From Lachnospiraceae bacterium (lineage in GTDB: Bacteria > Bacillota > Clostridia > Lachnospirales > Lachnospiraceae), in NCBI GenBank assembly GCA_003535955.1, contig DPZM01000273.1:1-19859 (forward strand): a DNA stretch of 19,859 bases, read 5' to 3'. Of this stretch, positions 1 to 7,969 are shown piece by piece (the first letter of the stretch is position 1; every line of letters starts with the position of its first letter). The notes under the pieces are model-generated. The model did not search any database. It saw only the letters and a program-made list of their open reading frames with translations, and was not told where the DNA came from. The position numbers and the translations under genes were made by a program.

Positions 1-1
1 C

Positions 2-1165
2 GGCGCGGTCCCGAATAAGCAGTATGATTATGATCACAGAGAAGATGTGGGGATATATCTTGACAAGGATTATGTAAACCGAAGGCTTGATGTGTTGAGG
101 GCTGCTTACGAGGACAACAAGGAACTGGCAGCGTATCTTGCGGGTCCGGCAGTCGTCGAAGAGTTCGGCGAGGAACCATTTGCTCCCAGAGAGTGCAGGG
201 CGGCCATAACCCTGTCGAAAAAACAGCAGAAGCTTTCCGTGGAATGCGCTGACAGGACCGGGAGGCTTACCAATGAATATATCAGGGGGGATGAGAGGTC
301 CTTTACGATAATTGCCTATCCCAAGCCTTATATAGGGAAGAACTTTGCCAGGATATTCAGGGAGACGGTTAAGCTTAACAACCTTGACTACAGGAAATAT
401 GAGACCATGCAGCAGATCATCATAGATGTACTCGATAAGGCCAGTTATGTGCGTGTTGCAGGGATGAACGGCAATGAGACGGAAATGATAGTTGCCCTTA
501 ATGAGCTTAAGGATCCTGAGCATGAGACTAACTTCGAGAATTGTGTCGCGGATGTCAATATCCCGGTCGGTGAGGTGTTCACATCGCCCAAGCTTAAGGG
601 TACTAGCGGGCTTCTTCATGCACCGCGGATATATCTGGGTGGTCTTAAATATGTGGACCTTAAGCTTGAGTTTTCCGCGGGCGAAATAGTAAAGTATTCA
701 TGTAAGAATTTTGCTGATGATGATCTTAACAAAAAATATATAGAAGATAATCTTCTTTTCCATCATAAGACCCTGCCTCTGGGTGAATTTGCGATAGGAA
801 CAAATACGACCGCATACAGGATGGCGAGGGATTTTAAGATCGAACAGCTCCTTCCGATCCTTATCGGTGAGAAGACCGGGCCCCACTTTGCGGTGGGTGA
901 TACCTGCTACAGCTATGAGGAGGATATAAAGTCATACAATCCGGACGGTAAGGCGATAGTGGCAAGATCCAATGATTATTCCGACTTAAGGGATACCGAA
1001 CCCGATAAGGCCTATTTCCACTGCCATACAGATATCACCATACCCTTTGATGAACTGGAAGGTGTATATGCTGTGATGATGGACGGGGAACAGACAGCGA
1101 TCATAGAGAAAGGATTATTCGTGCTTGAAGGACTGGAGGAGCTGAATGAACCCCTGAGGAAATAA
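2..1165 (+). CDS. M29-family metallo-aminopeptidase, 5' end outside the window
   Basis: This is probably a cytoplasmic leucyl-type aminopeptidase (M29, AmpS/PepS/aminopeptidase T family) that removes N-terminal residues from peptides with a two-metal centre. The frame is open back to base 2, so the gene starts upstream; the GTG at 47 is internal and has no ribosome binding site. The family's metal ligands appear in the expected order: Glu in GEVFTSP (codon 572-574), Glu in LGEFAIGTN (785-787), His in GPHFAVG (884-886), and His and Asp in CHTDI (1025-1027 and 1031-1033). Compared with the usual length of about 410 residues, at least a few dozen N-terminal residues are missing from view; related clostridial proteins can carry longer N-terminal extensions, which cannot be judged here. 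No clear terminator follows. The family call is from motif recognition; the exact substrate is unknown. Confidence 0.85.
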   Translation, partial: GAVPNKQYDYDHREDVGIYLDKDYVNRRLDVLRAAYEDNKELAAYLAGPAVVEEFGEEPFAPRECRAAITLSKKQQKLSVECADRTGRLTNEYIRGDERSFTIIAYPKPYIGKNFARIFRETVKLNNLDYRKYETMQQIIIDVLDKASYVRVAGMNGNETEMIVALNELKDPEHETNFENCVADVNIPVGEVFTSPKLKGTSGLLHAPRIYLGGLKYVDLKLEFSAGEIVKYSCKNFADDDLNKKYIEDNLLFHHKTLPLGEFAIGTNTTAYRMARDFKIEQLLPILIGEKTGPHFAVGDTCYSYEEDIKSYNPDGKAIVARSNDYSDLRDTEPDKAYFHCHTDITIPFDELEGVYAVMMDGEQTAIIEKGLFVLEGLEELNEPLRK

Positions 1166-1203
1166 AATAAACGTATTATTTACAGGTGAAATGAGTGTCA
1201 CAC

Positions 1204-1232
1204 TTGCGTGAGAACAGAATGTTGTATATATT
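1204..1232 (+). promoter_or_regulatory. Candidate sigma-A promoter of the pur cluster
   Basis: TTGCGT (1204-1209) and TATATT (1227-1232) are separated by 17 bases and lie 25 bases before the purE start codon. The -10 is good and the -35 matches the consensus only in TTG. The short inverted repeat TCAC-N6-GTGA (1199-1212) overlaps the -35 and could be an operator. I see no purine riboswitch in the 92-base gap. Confidence 0.45.
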
Positions 1233-1257
1233 TATATGAGATCATAAGGAGGATATT

Positions 1258-1764
1258 ATGGCAAAAGTTGGTATTGTAATGGGTAGTGATTCCGACATGC
1301 CTGTTATGGCTAAGGCGGCGGAAATACTGGATAGGTTCGGGGTTGATTATGAAATGACCATCATTTCGGCCCACAGGGAGCCCGAAGAGTTTTTCGCATA
1401 TGCGAATGGTGCGGAAGAGAAGGGATTTAAGGTGATCATCGCAGGAGCAGGCATGGCAGCCCATCTTCCCGGCATGTGCGCTGCGATCTTTCCCATGCCC
1501 GTCATAGGTATCCCCATGCACACAAGCTCTCTGGGTGGACGTGATTCTCTCTATTCCATAGTCCAGATGCCCTCCGGCATTCCGGTTGCAACAGTTGCAA
1601 TAAACGGAGGAGCAAATGCGGGGCTTTTGGCTGTAAGAATGTTGGCCATGTCCGATGATGCCCTTCTTGGGAAGCTTAAGGAATATAAGGAAGAGATGGC
1701 CGAGGGTGTTAAGGCCAAGGACTCAAGGCTTAAGGAAGTCGGTTATAAGAATTATTCGAAGTAA
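1258..1764 (+). CDS. purE: N5-carboxyaminoimidazole ribonucleotide mutase (PurE, class I)
   Basis: PurE acts in de novo IMP synthesis, moving the carboxylate of N5-CAIR to C4 of the imidazole to give CAIR. The 168-residue length is typical. The N-terminal nucleotide-binding motif GSDSDMPVM, the active-site SAHREPEEF and the glycine-rich GAGMAAHLPGM are all present. The last marks class I (the bacterial mutase) and not class II, which carboxylates AIR directly. The start is fixed by AAGGAGG at 1246-1252. It is the first gene of a purE-purM-purN-purD cluster, with 38 bases before purM. The usual partner PurK, which makes N5-CAIR, is not in the window. Confidence in the assignment is very high. 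Confidence 0.97.
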   Translation: MAKVGIVMGSDSDMPVMAKAAEILDRFGVDYEMTIISAHREPEEFFAYANGAEEKGFKVIIAGAGMAAHLPGMCAAIFPMPVIGIPMHTSSLGGRDSLYSIVQMPSGIPVATVAINGGANAGLLAVRMLAMSDDALLGKLKEYKEEMAEGVKAKDSRLKEVGYKNYSK

Positions 1765-1802
1765 AGAAATATAATAAAATCACTGTATAAAAGGAGAATA
1801 AC

Positions 1803-2828
1803 ATGGATTACAAAAGTGCCGGAGTAGACATTGAAGCGGGTTACAAGGCAGTAGAGCTTATGAAGGAGCATGTTAAGACCACCATGCGCCCGGAGGTTCT
1901 GTCGGGGCTTGGGGGTTTTTCGGGAGCCTTTTCCCTTGAGAAGTTCAAGAATATGGAGAGCCCCACGCTGGTTTCCGGAACCGATGGAGTGGGAACCAAG
2001 CTTAAGCTTGCATTCCTTCTCGACAAACACGACACCATAGGCATTGACTGTGTGGCCATGTGTGTGAACGATATAGCATGCGCGGGCGGTGAACCGTTGT
2101 TTTTCCTTGATTATATTGCCTGCGGCAAGAACGAACCCGAGAAGATCGCTTCGATAGTGAAGGGTGTTGCGGACGGATGCCGCCAGGCGGGATGCGCACT
2201 GATAGGCGGTGAAACGGCTGAGATGCCGGGCTTCTATCCGGAGGATGAATATGATCTGGCCGGTTTTGCGGTCGGAATAGTTGACAAGAAGAAGCTTGTT
2301 TCGGGAGATGATATAAAGGCCGGAGATACAATAATCGGTATCGCTTCATCAGGAGTTCATTCCAACGGTTATTCCCTTGTCCGCAAGGTATTTCCCATGA
2401 GGGAATCCTGCATGATGGAGCAGGTATCGTCTCTTGGCATGACTCTGGGCGAAGCCCTTCTGACACCCACCAAGATCTATGTAAAGGCTTTAAGCAGCGT
2501 AAGAAATGCAGGAGTTACGATAAAGGGCTGTTCCCATATCACGGGAGGTGGCTTTTACGAGAATATACCCAGGATGCTTCCGAAAGGCATACGGGCAGTC
2601 ATAAAGAAGGATTCCTACGATATGCTTCCCATATTCGACCTTATAAGGACAAGCGGGAACATTGCCGAGGAGATGATGTACAACACCTACAATATGGGTA
2701 TAGGAATGATGCTCGTCGTCGATCCCGATGAGGCGGACAGGGCCATAAAGGCGATCGGGGACGCAGGTGAGAAGGCGTATAAGGTCGGCCACACCGAAGC
2801 AGGTGAGAAGGGCGTAACATTATTATGA
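1803..2828 (+). CDS. purM: Phosphoribosylformylglycinamidine cyclo-ligase (AIR synthetase)
   Basis: PurM closes the imidazole ring, converting FGAM and ATP to AIR, which is the precursor of PurE's substrate. The 341-residue length is normal. Visible hallmarks are SGTDGVGTKLKLA (the ATP-binding loop of the PurM/PurL superfamily), the conserved GGETAEMPGFY and, near the C-terminus, HITGGGFYENIPRML. AAAAGGAG just upstream of 1803 supports this start. It follows purE by 38 bases and is followed, two bases after its stop, by a 26-base repeat element that recurs after radA. It is probably co-transcribed with the rest of the cluster. Confidence 0.97.
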   Translation: MDYKSAGVDIEAGYKAVELMKEHVKTTMRPEVLSGLGGFSGAFSLEKFKNMESPTLVSGTDGVGTKLKLAFLLDKHDTIGIDCVAMCVNDIACAGGEPLFFLDYIACGKNEPEKIASIVKGVADGCRQAGCALIGGETAEMPGFYPEDEYDLAGFAVGIVDKKKLVSGDDIKAGDTIIGIASSGVHSNGYSLVRKVFPMRESCMMEQVSSLGMTLGEALLTPTKIYVKALSSVRNAGVTIKGCSHITGGGFYENIPRMLPKGIRAVIKKDSYDMLPIFDLIRTSGNIAEEMMYNTYNMGIGMMLVVDPDEADRAIKAIGDAGEKAYKVGHTEAGEKGVTLL

Positions 2829-2830
2829 AT

Positions 2831-2856
2831 ACACGGGGACGGTTCTTCTGTCTTCA
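2831..2856 (+). repeat. 26-base REP-like element, copy 1 (after purM)
   Basis: The core ACGGGGACGGTTCTTCTGTC starts two bases after the purM stop and extends to TTCA at 2856. A second copy lies at 14998-15023, with 23 of 26 bases identical and all three differences transitions. The copy can form a weak hairpin: ACA pairs with TGT, then GGGGA with TTCTT using several G-U pairs, around the loop CGG. Near-identical strings are, from memory, common in many bacterial genomes and resemble REP-type elements mobilised by Y1 transposases, but no transposase is in this window. Confidence 0.6.
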
Positions 2857-2878
2857 TTAAGGTTAACAGGAGGGAACC

Positions 2879-3520
2879 ATGCTTAATTTAGCGGTTCTGG
2901 TATCCGGCGGCGGGACCAACCTGCAGGCAGTAATAGATGCGATCGAAGCAGGAAGGCTGACCGGGGTAAAGATAGTTAAGGTAATAAGCAATAAGGAAGG
3001 GGCCTATGCCCTTGAACGGGCGAAGAAGCACGGAATAGAGGATGCATGCATAAGCCCTAAATCTTTTATGTCAAGGGATGAATACTTTAAAGAAATGGAG
3101 TATGCGATAAGGGATTCGGGTGCGGATCTTATCGTTCTTGCCGGTTTTCTGGTTGTCTTATCCGACAGCTTCGTTAAGGCCTTTGCGGGCAGGATAATAA
3201 ACATCCATCCGTCTCTCATTCCGTCATTTTGCGGTGACGGTTTTTACGGGTTGAAGGTTCATGAAGAAGCCCTGAAAAGAGGAGTCAAGGTCACCGGCGC
3301 CACGGTCCATTTTGTTGATGAGGGTACCGATACCGGCCCTATAATTATACAGAAGGCCGTGTATATTAAGAACGGCGACACACCGGAGGTTCTTCAGAAG
3401 CGTGTCATGGAACAGGCGGAGTGGATCATACTTCCGGAGGCCATACAGGCAATAGCCGACGGAAGGGTACATTTAAAGGACGGACGTGCAGTTGTCGAGA
3501 CAGAGGACAAACCGGCCTGA
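2879..3520 (+). CDS. purN: Phosphoribosylglycinamide formyltransferase (GART)
   Basis: PurN transfers a formyl group from 10-formyl-tetrahydrofolate to GAR, giving FGAR, the third step of purine synthesis. The 213-residue protein has the family's N-terminal VLVSGGGTNLQAVIDAI phosphate-binding loop. The catalytic Asn and His lie in INIHPSLIPSF, and the active-site Asp in DEGTDTGPII. The segment GDGFYGLKVHEEALKRGVK is typical of the clostridial form. ACAGGAGGG before 2879 supports the start. It sits between purM and purD, consistent with one transcription unit for the pathway, although the 50-base gap before it holds the REP-like element. Confidence 0.96.
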   Translation: MLNLAVLVSGGGTNLQAVIDAIEAGRLTGVKIVKVISNKEGAYALERAKKHGIEDACISPKSFMSRDEYFKEMEYAIRDSGADLIVLAGFLVVLSDSFVKAFAGRIINIHPSLIPSFCGDGFYGLKVHEEALKRGVKVTGATVHFVDEGTDTGPIIIQKAVYIKNGDTPEVLQKRVMEQAEWIILPEAIQAIADGRVHLKDGRAVVETEDKPA

Positions 3521-3591
3521 GATCACTGATAAATAACGAAGCAGAACCGGTACTATATAAAGATCTGAAATGAAACATAAGGAGAAAAAAG

Positions 3592-4863
3592 ATGAAGGTA
3601 CTTGTAGTTGGAGGCGGCGGACGTGAGCATGCCCTCGTAAGCAGCATAGCAAAAAGCAAAAGGGTTGATAAGATATATTGTGCACCGGGTAATGCCGGCA
3701 TAGCAGATCTTGCCGAATGCGTTCCCATCGGGGTTATGGAATTTGACAAACTGACTGATTTTGCCCTGAAAGAGGGAATAGATCTTACGGTAGTTGCACC
3801 CGACGATCCGTTGGTTGCCGGTGCGGTTGATGCATTTGAGGCCAAAGGACTGCGTGCATTCGGTCCCAGGGCCAATGCGGCGATCCTTGAGGGGAGCAAG
3901 GCCTTCTCCAAGGACCTTATGAAGAAATACAATATTCCCACGGCTGCCTATGAGAATTTCGATAATGCGGATGAGGCACTCAAATATCTTGAGACAGCCA
4001 AAATGCCAATAGTACTCAAGGCTGACGGTCTGGCCCTCGGAAAGGGAGTTCTTATCTGCAATACGCTAGAGGAAGCGAAAGAGGGTGTTAAGACCATAAT
4101 GACCGACAGGCAGTTCGGGGATGCCGGAAACAGAATGGTAATAGAGGAATTCATGACAGGACGCGAGGTATCCGTTCTCACCTTTGTTGACGGTAAAACG
4201 ATCCGTCCGATGACATCGGCTCAGGATCACAAGAGGGCTCTCGACGGCGATCAGGGCCTTAACACCGGCGGTATGGGAACCTTCTCACCCAGTCCCTTCT
4301 ATACTGAGGAGGTAGATGAATTCTGCAGAAAGAATATATACCAGCCCACGGTTGATGCCATGGCTAAAGAGGGGAGGGAATTCAAGGGAGTCATCTTCTT
4401 CGGACTTATGTTAACCAAGGACGGGCCCAGAGTTCTTGAGTACAATGCCCGTTTCGGTGACCCTGAAGCGCAGGTGGTTCTTCCGAGGATGAACAATGAT
4501 ATAATAGATGTAATGGAAGCGTGTATTGACGGTACCCTTGATAAGATCGAACTTGACTTTAGCGATAATGCGGCGGTATGCGTGGTCCTGGCTTCAAAGG
4601 GTTATCCGGTCAAGTACGAAAAGGGCTTTGAGATAAGGGGACTTGAGAAGTTTGAGGGTAAGGACTCCTATTTTGTCTTCCATGCAGGAACAAAGTTGAA
4701 TAACGGCAAAGTCGTAACCAACGGAGGACGGGTATTGGGCGTTACCGCTCTGGGCGATGATCTTAAACAGGCGAGGAAGAATGCCTACGAGGCTGCCGGT
4801 TGGATCGAATTTGACAATAAGTATTGCAGAAGTGATATAGGCAAGGCAATAGATGAAGCATAA
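3592..4863 (+). CDS. purD: Phosphoribosylamine-glycine ligase (GAR synthetase)
   Basis: PurD joins phosphoribosylamine and glycine with ATP to make GAR, the substrate of PurN. The 423-residue length is typical. The N-terminal VLVVGGGGREHALV nucleotide loop, the ATP-grasp domain (KADGLALGKGV, then EEFMTGREVSV), the DHKRALDGDQGLNTGGMG motif and the metal-binding EYNARFGDPEAQ are all visible. AAGGAG at about 3579 sets the start. A 71-base gap separates it from purN and contains an AT-rich stretch (TATATAA at about 3554) that might be a weak internal promoter. The next gene begins 12 bases after the stop. Confidence 0.97.
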   Translation: MKVLVVGGGGREHALVSSIAKSKRVDKIYCAPGNAGIADLAECVPIGVMEFDKLTDFALKEGIDLTVVAPDDPLVAGAVDAFEAKGLRAFGPRANAAILEGSKAFSKDLMKKYNIPTAAYENFDNADEALKYLETAKMPIVLKADGLALGKGVLICNTLEEAKEGVKTIMTDRQFGDAGNRMVIEEFMTGREVSVLTFVDGKTIRPMTSAQDHKRALDGDQGLNTGGMGTFSPSPFYTEEVDEFCRKNIYQPTVDAMAKEGREFKGVIFFGLMLTKDGPRVLEYNARFGDPEAQVVLPRMNNDIIDVMEACIDGTLDKIELDFSDNAAVCVVLASKGYPVKYEKGFEIRGLEKFEGKDSYFVFHAGTKLNNGKVVTNGGRVLGVTALGDDLKQARKNAYEAAGWIEFDNKYCRSDIGKAIDEA

Positions 4864-4875
4864 GAGGGTATAGTA

Positions 4876-5322
4876 TTGAGAGAAGTACTGGTTATGCCAG
4901 GGGCACCCGGCTTTTGCAGTGCCTGTGGGGGAAAACTGAATTACAGGGGGCTTGGCGAATATGCCTGCGAAGAGTGCGGGAACATTGAATATGATGATTA
5001 CGGTAAGGTCAGGGCTTATCTTGAGCGGCATCCGGGCGCGCTCCAGGGGGAAGTGAGCAGGGCCACAGGTGTTCCGGCAAACCGGATAAGGGGACTCCTT
5101 CAGCAGGAACGCATTGAAATAGCGGCAGGATCCGGCATGTTCCTCCACTGTGAAATGTGCGGGGCTAAAATAAGGTCGGGTATAAGATGCCCGGGCTGCG
5201 AGGCCAAATTCCGTGCCGATGCGGAAGCGCAGAAGAAGATGCAAAGGACCAAACCGGACATTTCCGGACATACGGTGAATAAGGATAAGGGGCCGGGCGA
5301 AATGAGATTTCTTAAGAAATAG
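4876..5322 (+). CDS. YvyF-like protein with two zinc ribbons and a helix-turn-helix-like centre; TTG start
   Basis: This 148-residue protein is likely cytoplasmic. It has an N-terminal CxxC...CxxC zinc ribbon (CSACGG, CEECGN), a central helical stretch DYGKVRAYLERHPG...VSRATGVPANRIRGLLQQERIEI, and a second ribbon (CEMCGA, CPGCEA), then a charged tail. The first ribbon plus the KVRAYLxxxPG...VSxATGV segment is the pattern I know from the YvyF flagellar-operon family, whose function is poorly defined; the second ribbon is an addition. The chosen start is TTG with AGAGGG eight bases upstream; the in-frame ATG at 4894 has no good ribosome binding site. Lying 12 bases after purD, it is probably read with the pur genes although its relatives are motility-linked. 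A transcriptional or RNA-binding adaptor is possible. Confidence 0.75.
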   Translation: MREVLVMPGAPGFCSACGGKLNYRGLGEYACEECGNIEYDDYGKVRAYLERHPGALQGEVSRATGVPANRIRGLLQQERIEIAAGSGMFLHCEMCGAKIRSGIRCPGCEAKFRADAEAQKKMQRTKPDISGHTVNKDKGPGEMRFLKK

Positions 5323-5340
5323 TTACAAAATAATATAAGG

Positions 5341-5369
5341 TTGACATAAACACTTTACAGGTTTATTAT
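5341..5369 (+). promoter_or_regulatory. Strong sigma-A promoter for the cell-envelope/clpC operon
   Basis: A perfect TTGACA (5341-5346), a 17-base spacer and TATTAT (5364-5369) precede the next gene, giving a 5' leader of about 45 bases. This is the best housekeeping promoter in the first 15 kb. The tight spacing of the three downstream genes suggests that it also drives clpC. Confidence 0.8.
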
Positions 5370-5420
5370 ATTACGTGAGGGAAATGAATAATTATATACT
5401 GAAAGGGGAATCGGTATATT

Positions 5421-7955
5421 ATGCGTTCTGACACGTACGATGTAAGGATGCGGCTTAAGGGTGGCCGTATGCTTAAAAGAATGGTGTTACCTGTACTGAC
5501 CTTATCGATGGTCATCGCGGGAGCACGATCAACATATGCATATACTGCAGTTAAGGGAACCGTCACCTGCTCAAGCGGTAAGGTAAGGAAGGAGGCTTCG
5601 ACAAGTGCTTCTTTCGCTTTTGGCGTGAGACAGGATGAAGAGGTAACCGTCATTGATGAGAAAAAGGGTGACGACGGCAAGGTCTGGTACCGTATCAAGG
5701 TCGGGGACAGCACTGGTTTCATCAGGTCCGATCTCATTGCCAAATCAAAGGAAAAGGTTAAGAGCGCGGATGGCAGCTCAAAGGATAAGAGCAAGGAGCA
5801 AGAAGCTGCCGGTAATAAAGCAGCCGCCGGAACGGTGCTTGTTGATGTTGCGATCCTTCGTCACGAGGCCTCGACCAAGGCTGATCTTGAGATATGCATC
5901 AGGCAGAATGAAGAGGTTGAGCTTGAGGGAACCCTGAAGGGTGATGATGATAAGGAGTGGTATCAGGCTGTATATAAAAGGAACGGAATATCTTACAAGG
6001 GATATATAAGATCCGATCTGATCAAGGCGCAGGGCAGTGTTAAGAAGATAGAGGAAACGCCGAAAGAAACAGATGTGAAAGCCGCGGATGCACAGGATAA
6101 GAACACAGGACCCGGTGAGGCGGCTGCCGGCGTTCAGATAGGAACCGTCAAGGGCGCCGGGGTAAATGTAAGAGAAACGGCGGTAGACGGCAAGGTGGTA
6201 GGAACGGTTTCTACAGGACGAACGGTAACAGTCACTGAGCAGGTCGCCGGCAGCGACGGCAATGTTTGGTATAAGATTTCATTTATTAGCAATCTTACAC
6301 CTAAAACGGGATATATAAGATCTGATTTTGTGGAAGGAGTTACCAGGAATGTCACCGCTAAGGAGACAGAAGAAGGTAACTCTTCTTTTTTGAGCGAAAA
6401 TAAGATAGAAGAGGATAAGAAAGAAGAGGAAGAAAAGAAGATAGAGGAAGAGGAGAAGAAAGAGGATAAGGAGTACTGGGACTGCGATGAAAAAACAGGT
6501 ACCGTCAAGGGAACCGCGGTAAGGATAAGAGACAGGGCCGTTGACGGGATGGTAATCGAGCAGCTGAGTACGGGACACCGTCTTAATATTCTCGGAGTCA
6601 TCAAGGGCAGTGACGAGAGTATATGGTACTGTGTTGAGTTCATGGCCAAGGGCAGCGAAAGGAAGGGCTATATAAGGTCTGACTTTGTTAATGTCCTGAC
6701 AACAACAAAAGATGTAAAGCCGACATCAGATGCGGAATTTGAGAACATGATAGCACCTCTTCCGAATGATTATAAGGCTAGCTTAAGGGCCCTTCATGAT
6801 AAGCATCCGGCGTGGATATTTGAAGCGGTAGACACGGGACTTGACTGGAACGAATCGGTTGCCGCCGAGTGTTCGGTAGGCAAAAATCTGGTCCCGATGA
6901 ACTCGATCTCGTCATGGAAGTCAACAGAGCCACAGGCTTACAACTGGTCAGGTAACTGGTGGTACGGATTTGACGGAGGTACCTGGGCATCCGCATCACG
7001 GGAGATAATATCCTATTACATGGATCCGAGGAACTTTCTTGATGAGAGCGGTATATACCAGTTCGAACAGCTTGACAGCCTTGATTACCAGAATGAGGAA
7101 GGCGTACGGAAGATTGCGGAAGGAACTTACCTTGACTCTTCCTTTGTCGATACGGACGGCGTTGAGAGAAATTACGCATCCACCATATGTGAAGCGGCCT
7201 GGGAGATAGGTATAAGCCCTTATCATCTTGCCACAAGGATGATCCAGGAGCAGGGACTTTACGGAAGGTCCCAGAGCATATCGGGGACCATGTCCGGGCA
7301 TGAGGGCTATTTTAACTATTTCAATATCGGCGCATATGCCGCAAACGGCAGGCTGCCTGTCGAGAACGGCCTGATTTATGCCGCGGGAAATGACGAGGAA
7401 TACTTCAGACCCTGGAATTCACGATACAGATCAATATACGGCAGTGCGAAATATGTGGCAAACAAGTATATTAAAAAGGGACAAAATACGTTATACTTTG
7501 AGAAGTTTAATGTAGTAAACAAAGAAAACGGAATATACAAGCACCAGTACATGAGCAATATTCAGGCGGCCTCATCCGAGTCGGCGAGAATGAAAAAAGC
7601 TTATGCGGATACTAATTCAACACTTGTGTTTAGAATTCCTTACTATTATAATATGCCTGATACCCCTTGCGAGAAACCGATAGGTGAATCAAATCCGAAC
7701 AATTACCTGTCGGGACTTTGGGTTGACGGTTTCGGTCTGGCACCTGAATTCTCATCAACAACCGATACCTATTATCTTACAGTCGATAATGCGGTTGAAG
7801 GGATCAATATAGGTGCAACTGCGGTGGCCTCCACTTCAAGCATTGGGGGGACCGGTTATACAGGACTCAATACAGGTACAAATACTATACCCATAGTCTG
7901 CAAGGCGCAGAATGGGACTAAAAGAACATATACGCTGTATGTACAGCGGAATTAG
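5421..7955 (+). CDS. Secreted N-acetylglucosaminidase with four SH3 domains and a cadherin-like C-terminus
   Basis: This is a probable peptidoglycan hydrolase (GH73/LytB-like endo-beta-N-acetylglucosaminidase) acting in the cell wall. A signal peptide (MLKRMVLPVLTLSMVIAGA, cleaved near STYA) precedes four bacterial SH3 domains at roughly residues 40-105, 135-200, 235-305 and 355-430, each ending in G(Y/F)IRSD(L/F). A lysine/glutamate-rich linker (about 325-350) separates the third and fourth. The glucosaminidase domain spans about 500-720 and includes ATRMIQEQGLYG with the likely catalytic Glu610, plus GHEGYFNYFNIGAYA. Residues 765-844 resemble a cadherin-like beta-sandwich. The start at 5421 has AAAGGGG 12 bases upstream; the ATG at 5469, directly before the signal peptide and preceded by AAGGGTGG, is an equally plausible start. 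It is the first gene of an operon with the next two. Confidence 0.88.
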   Translation: MRSDTYDVRMRLKGGRMLKRMVLPVLTLSMVIAGARSTYAYTAVKGTVTCSSGKVRKEASTSASFAFGVRQDEEVTVIDEKKGDDGKVWYRIKVGDSTGFIRSDLIAKSKEKVKSADGSSKDKSKEQEAAGNKAAAGTVLVDVAILRHEASTKADLEICIRQNEEVELEGTLKGDDDKEWYQAVYKRNGISYKGYIRSDLIKAQGSVKKIEETPKETDVKAADAQDKNTGPGEAAAGVQIGTVKGAGVNVRETAVDGKVVGTVSTGRTVTVTEQVAGSDGNVWYKISFISNLTPKTGYIRSDFVEGVTRNVTAKETEEGNSSFLSENKIEEDKKEEEEKKIEEEEKKEDKEYWDCDEKTGTVKGTAVRIRDRAVDGMVIEQLSTGHRLNILGVIKGSDESIWYCVEFMAKGSERKGYIRSDFVNVLTTTKDVKPTSDAEFENMIAPLPNDYKASLRALHDKHPAWIFEAVDTGLDWNESVAAECSVGKNLVPMNSISSWKSTEPQAYNWSGNWWYGFDGGTWASASREIISYYMDPRNFLDESGIYQFEQLDSLDYQNEEGVRKIAEGTYLDSSFVDTDGVERNYASTICEAAWEIGISPYHLATRMIQEQGLYGRSQSISGTMSGHEGYFNYFNIGAYAANGRLPVENGLIYAAGNDEEYFRPWNSRYRSIYGSAKYVANKYIKKGQNTLYFEKFNVVNKENGIYKHQYMSNIQAASSESARMKKAYADTNSTLVFRIPYYYNMPDTPCEKPIGESNPNNYLSGLWVDGFGLAPEFSSTTDTYYLTVDNAVEGINIGATAVASTSSIGGTGYTGLNTGTNTIPIVCKAQNGTKRTYTLYVQRN

Positions 7956-7969
7956 AAAGGAGTCTATAA

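Noticed and set aside
47..1165. GTG at 47 as the start of the first gene
   Set aside because: The same frame is open to the window edge with protein-like codons, and no ribosome binding site precedes the GTG.
1166..1257. Purine riboswitch before purE
   Set aside because: The gap is only 92 bases and lacks the conserved purine aptamer core and its paired loops.
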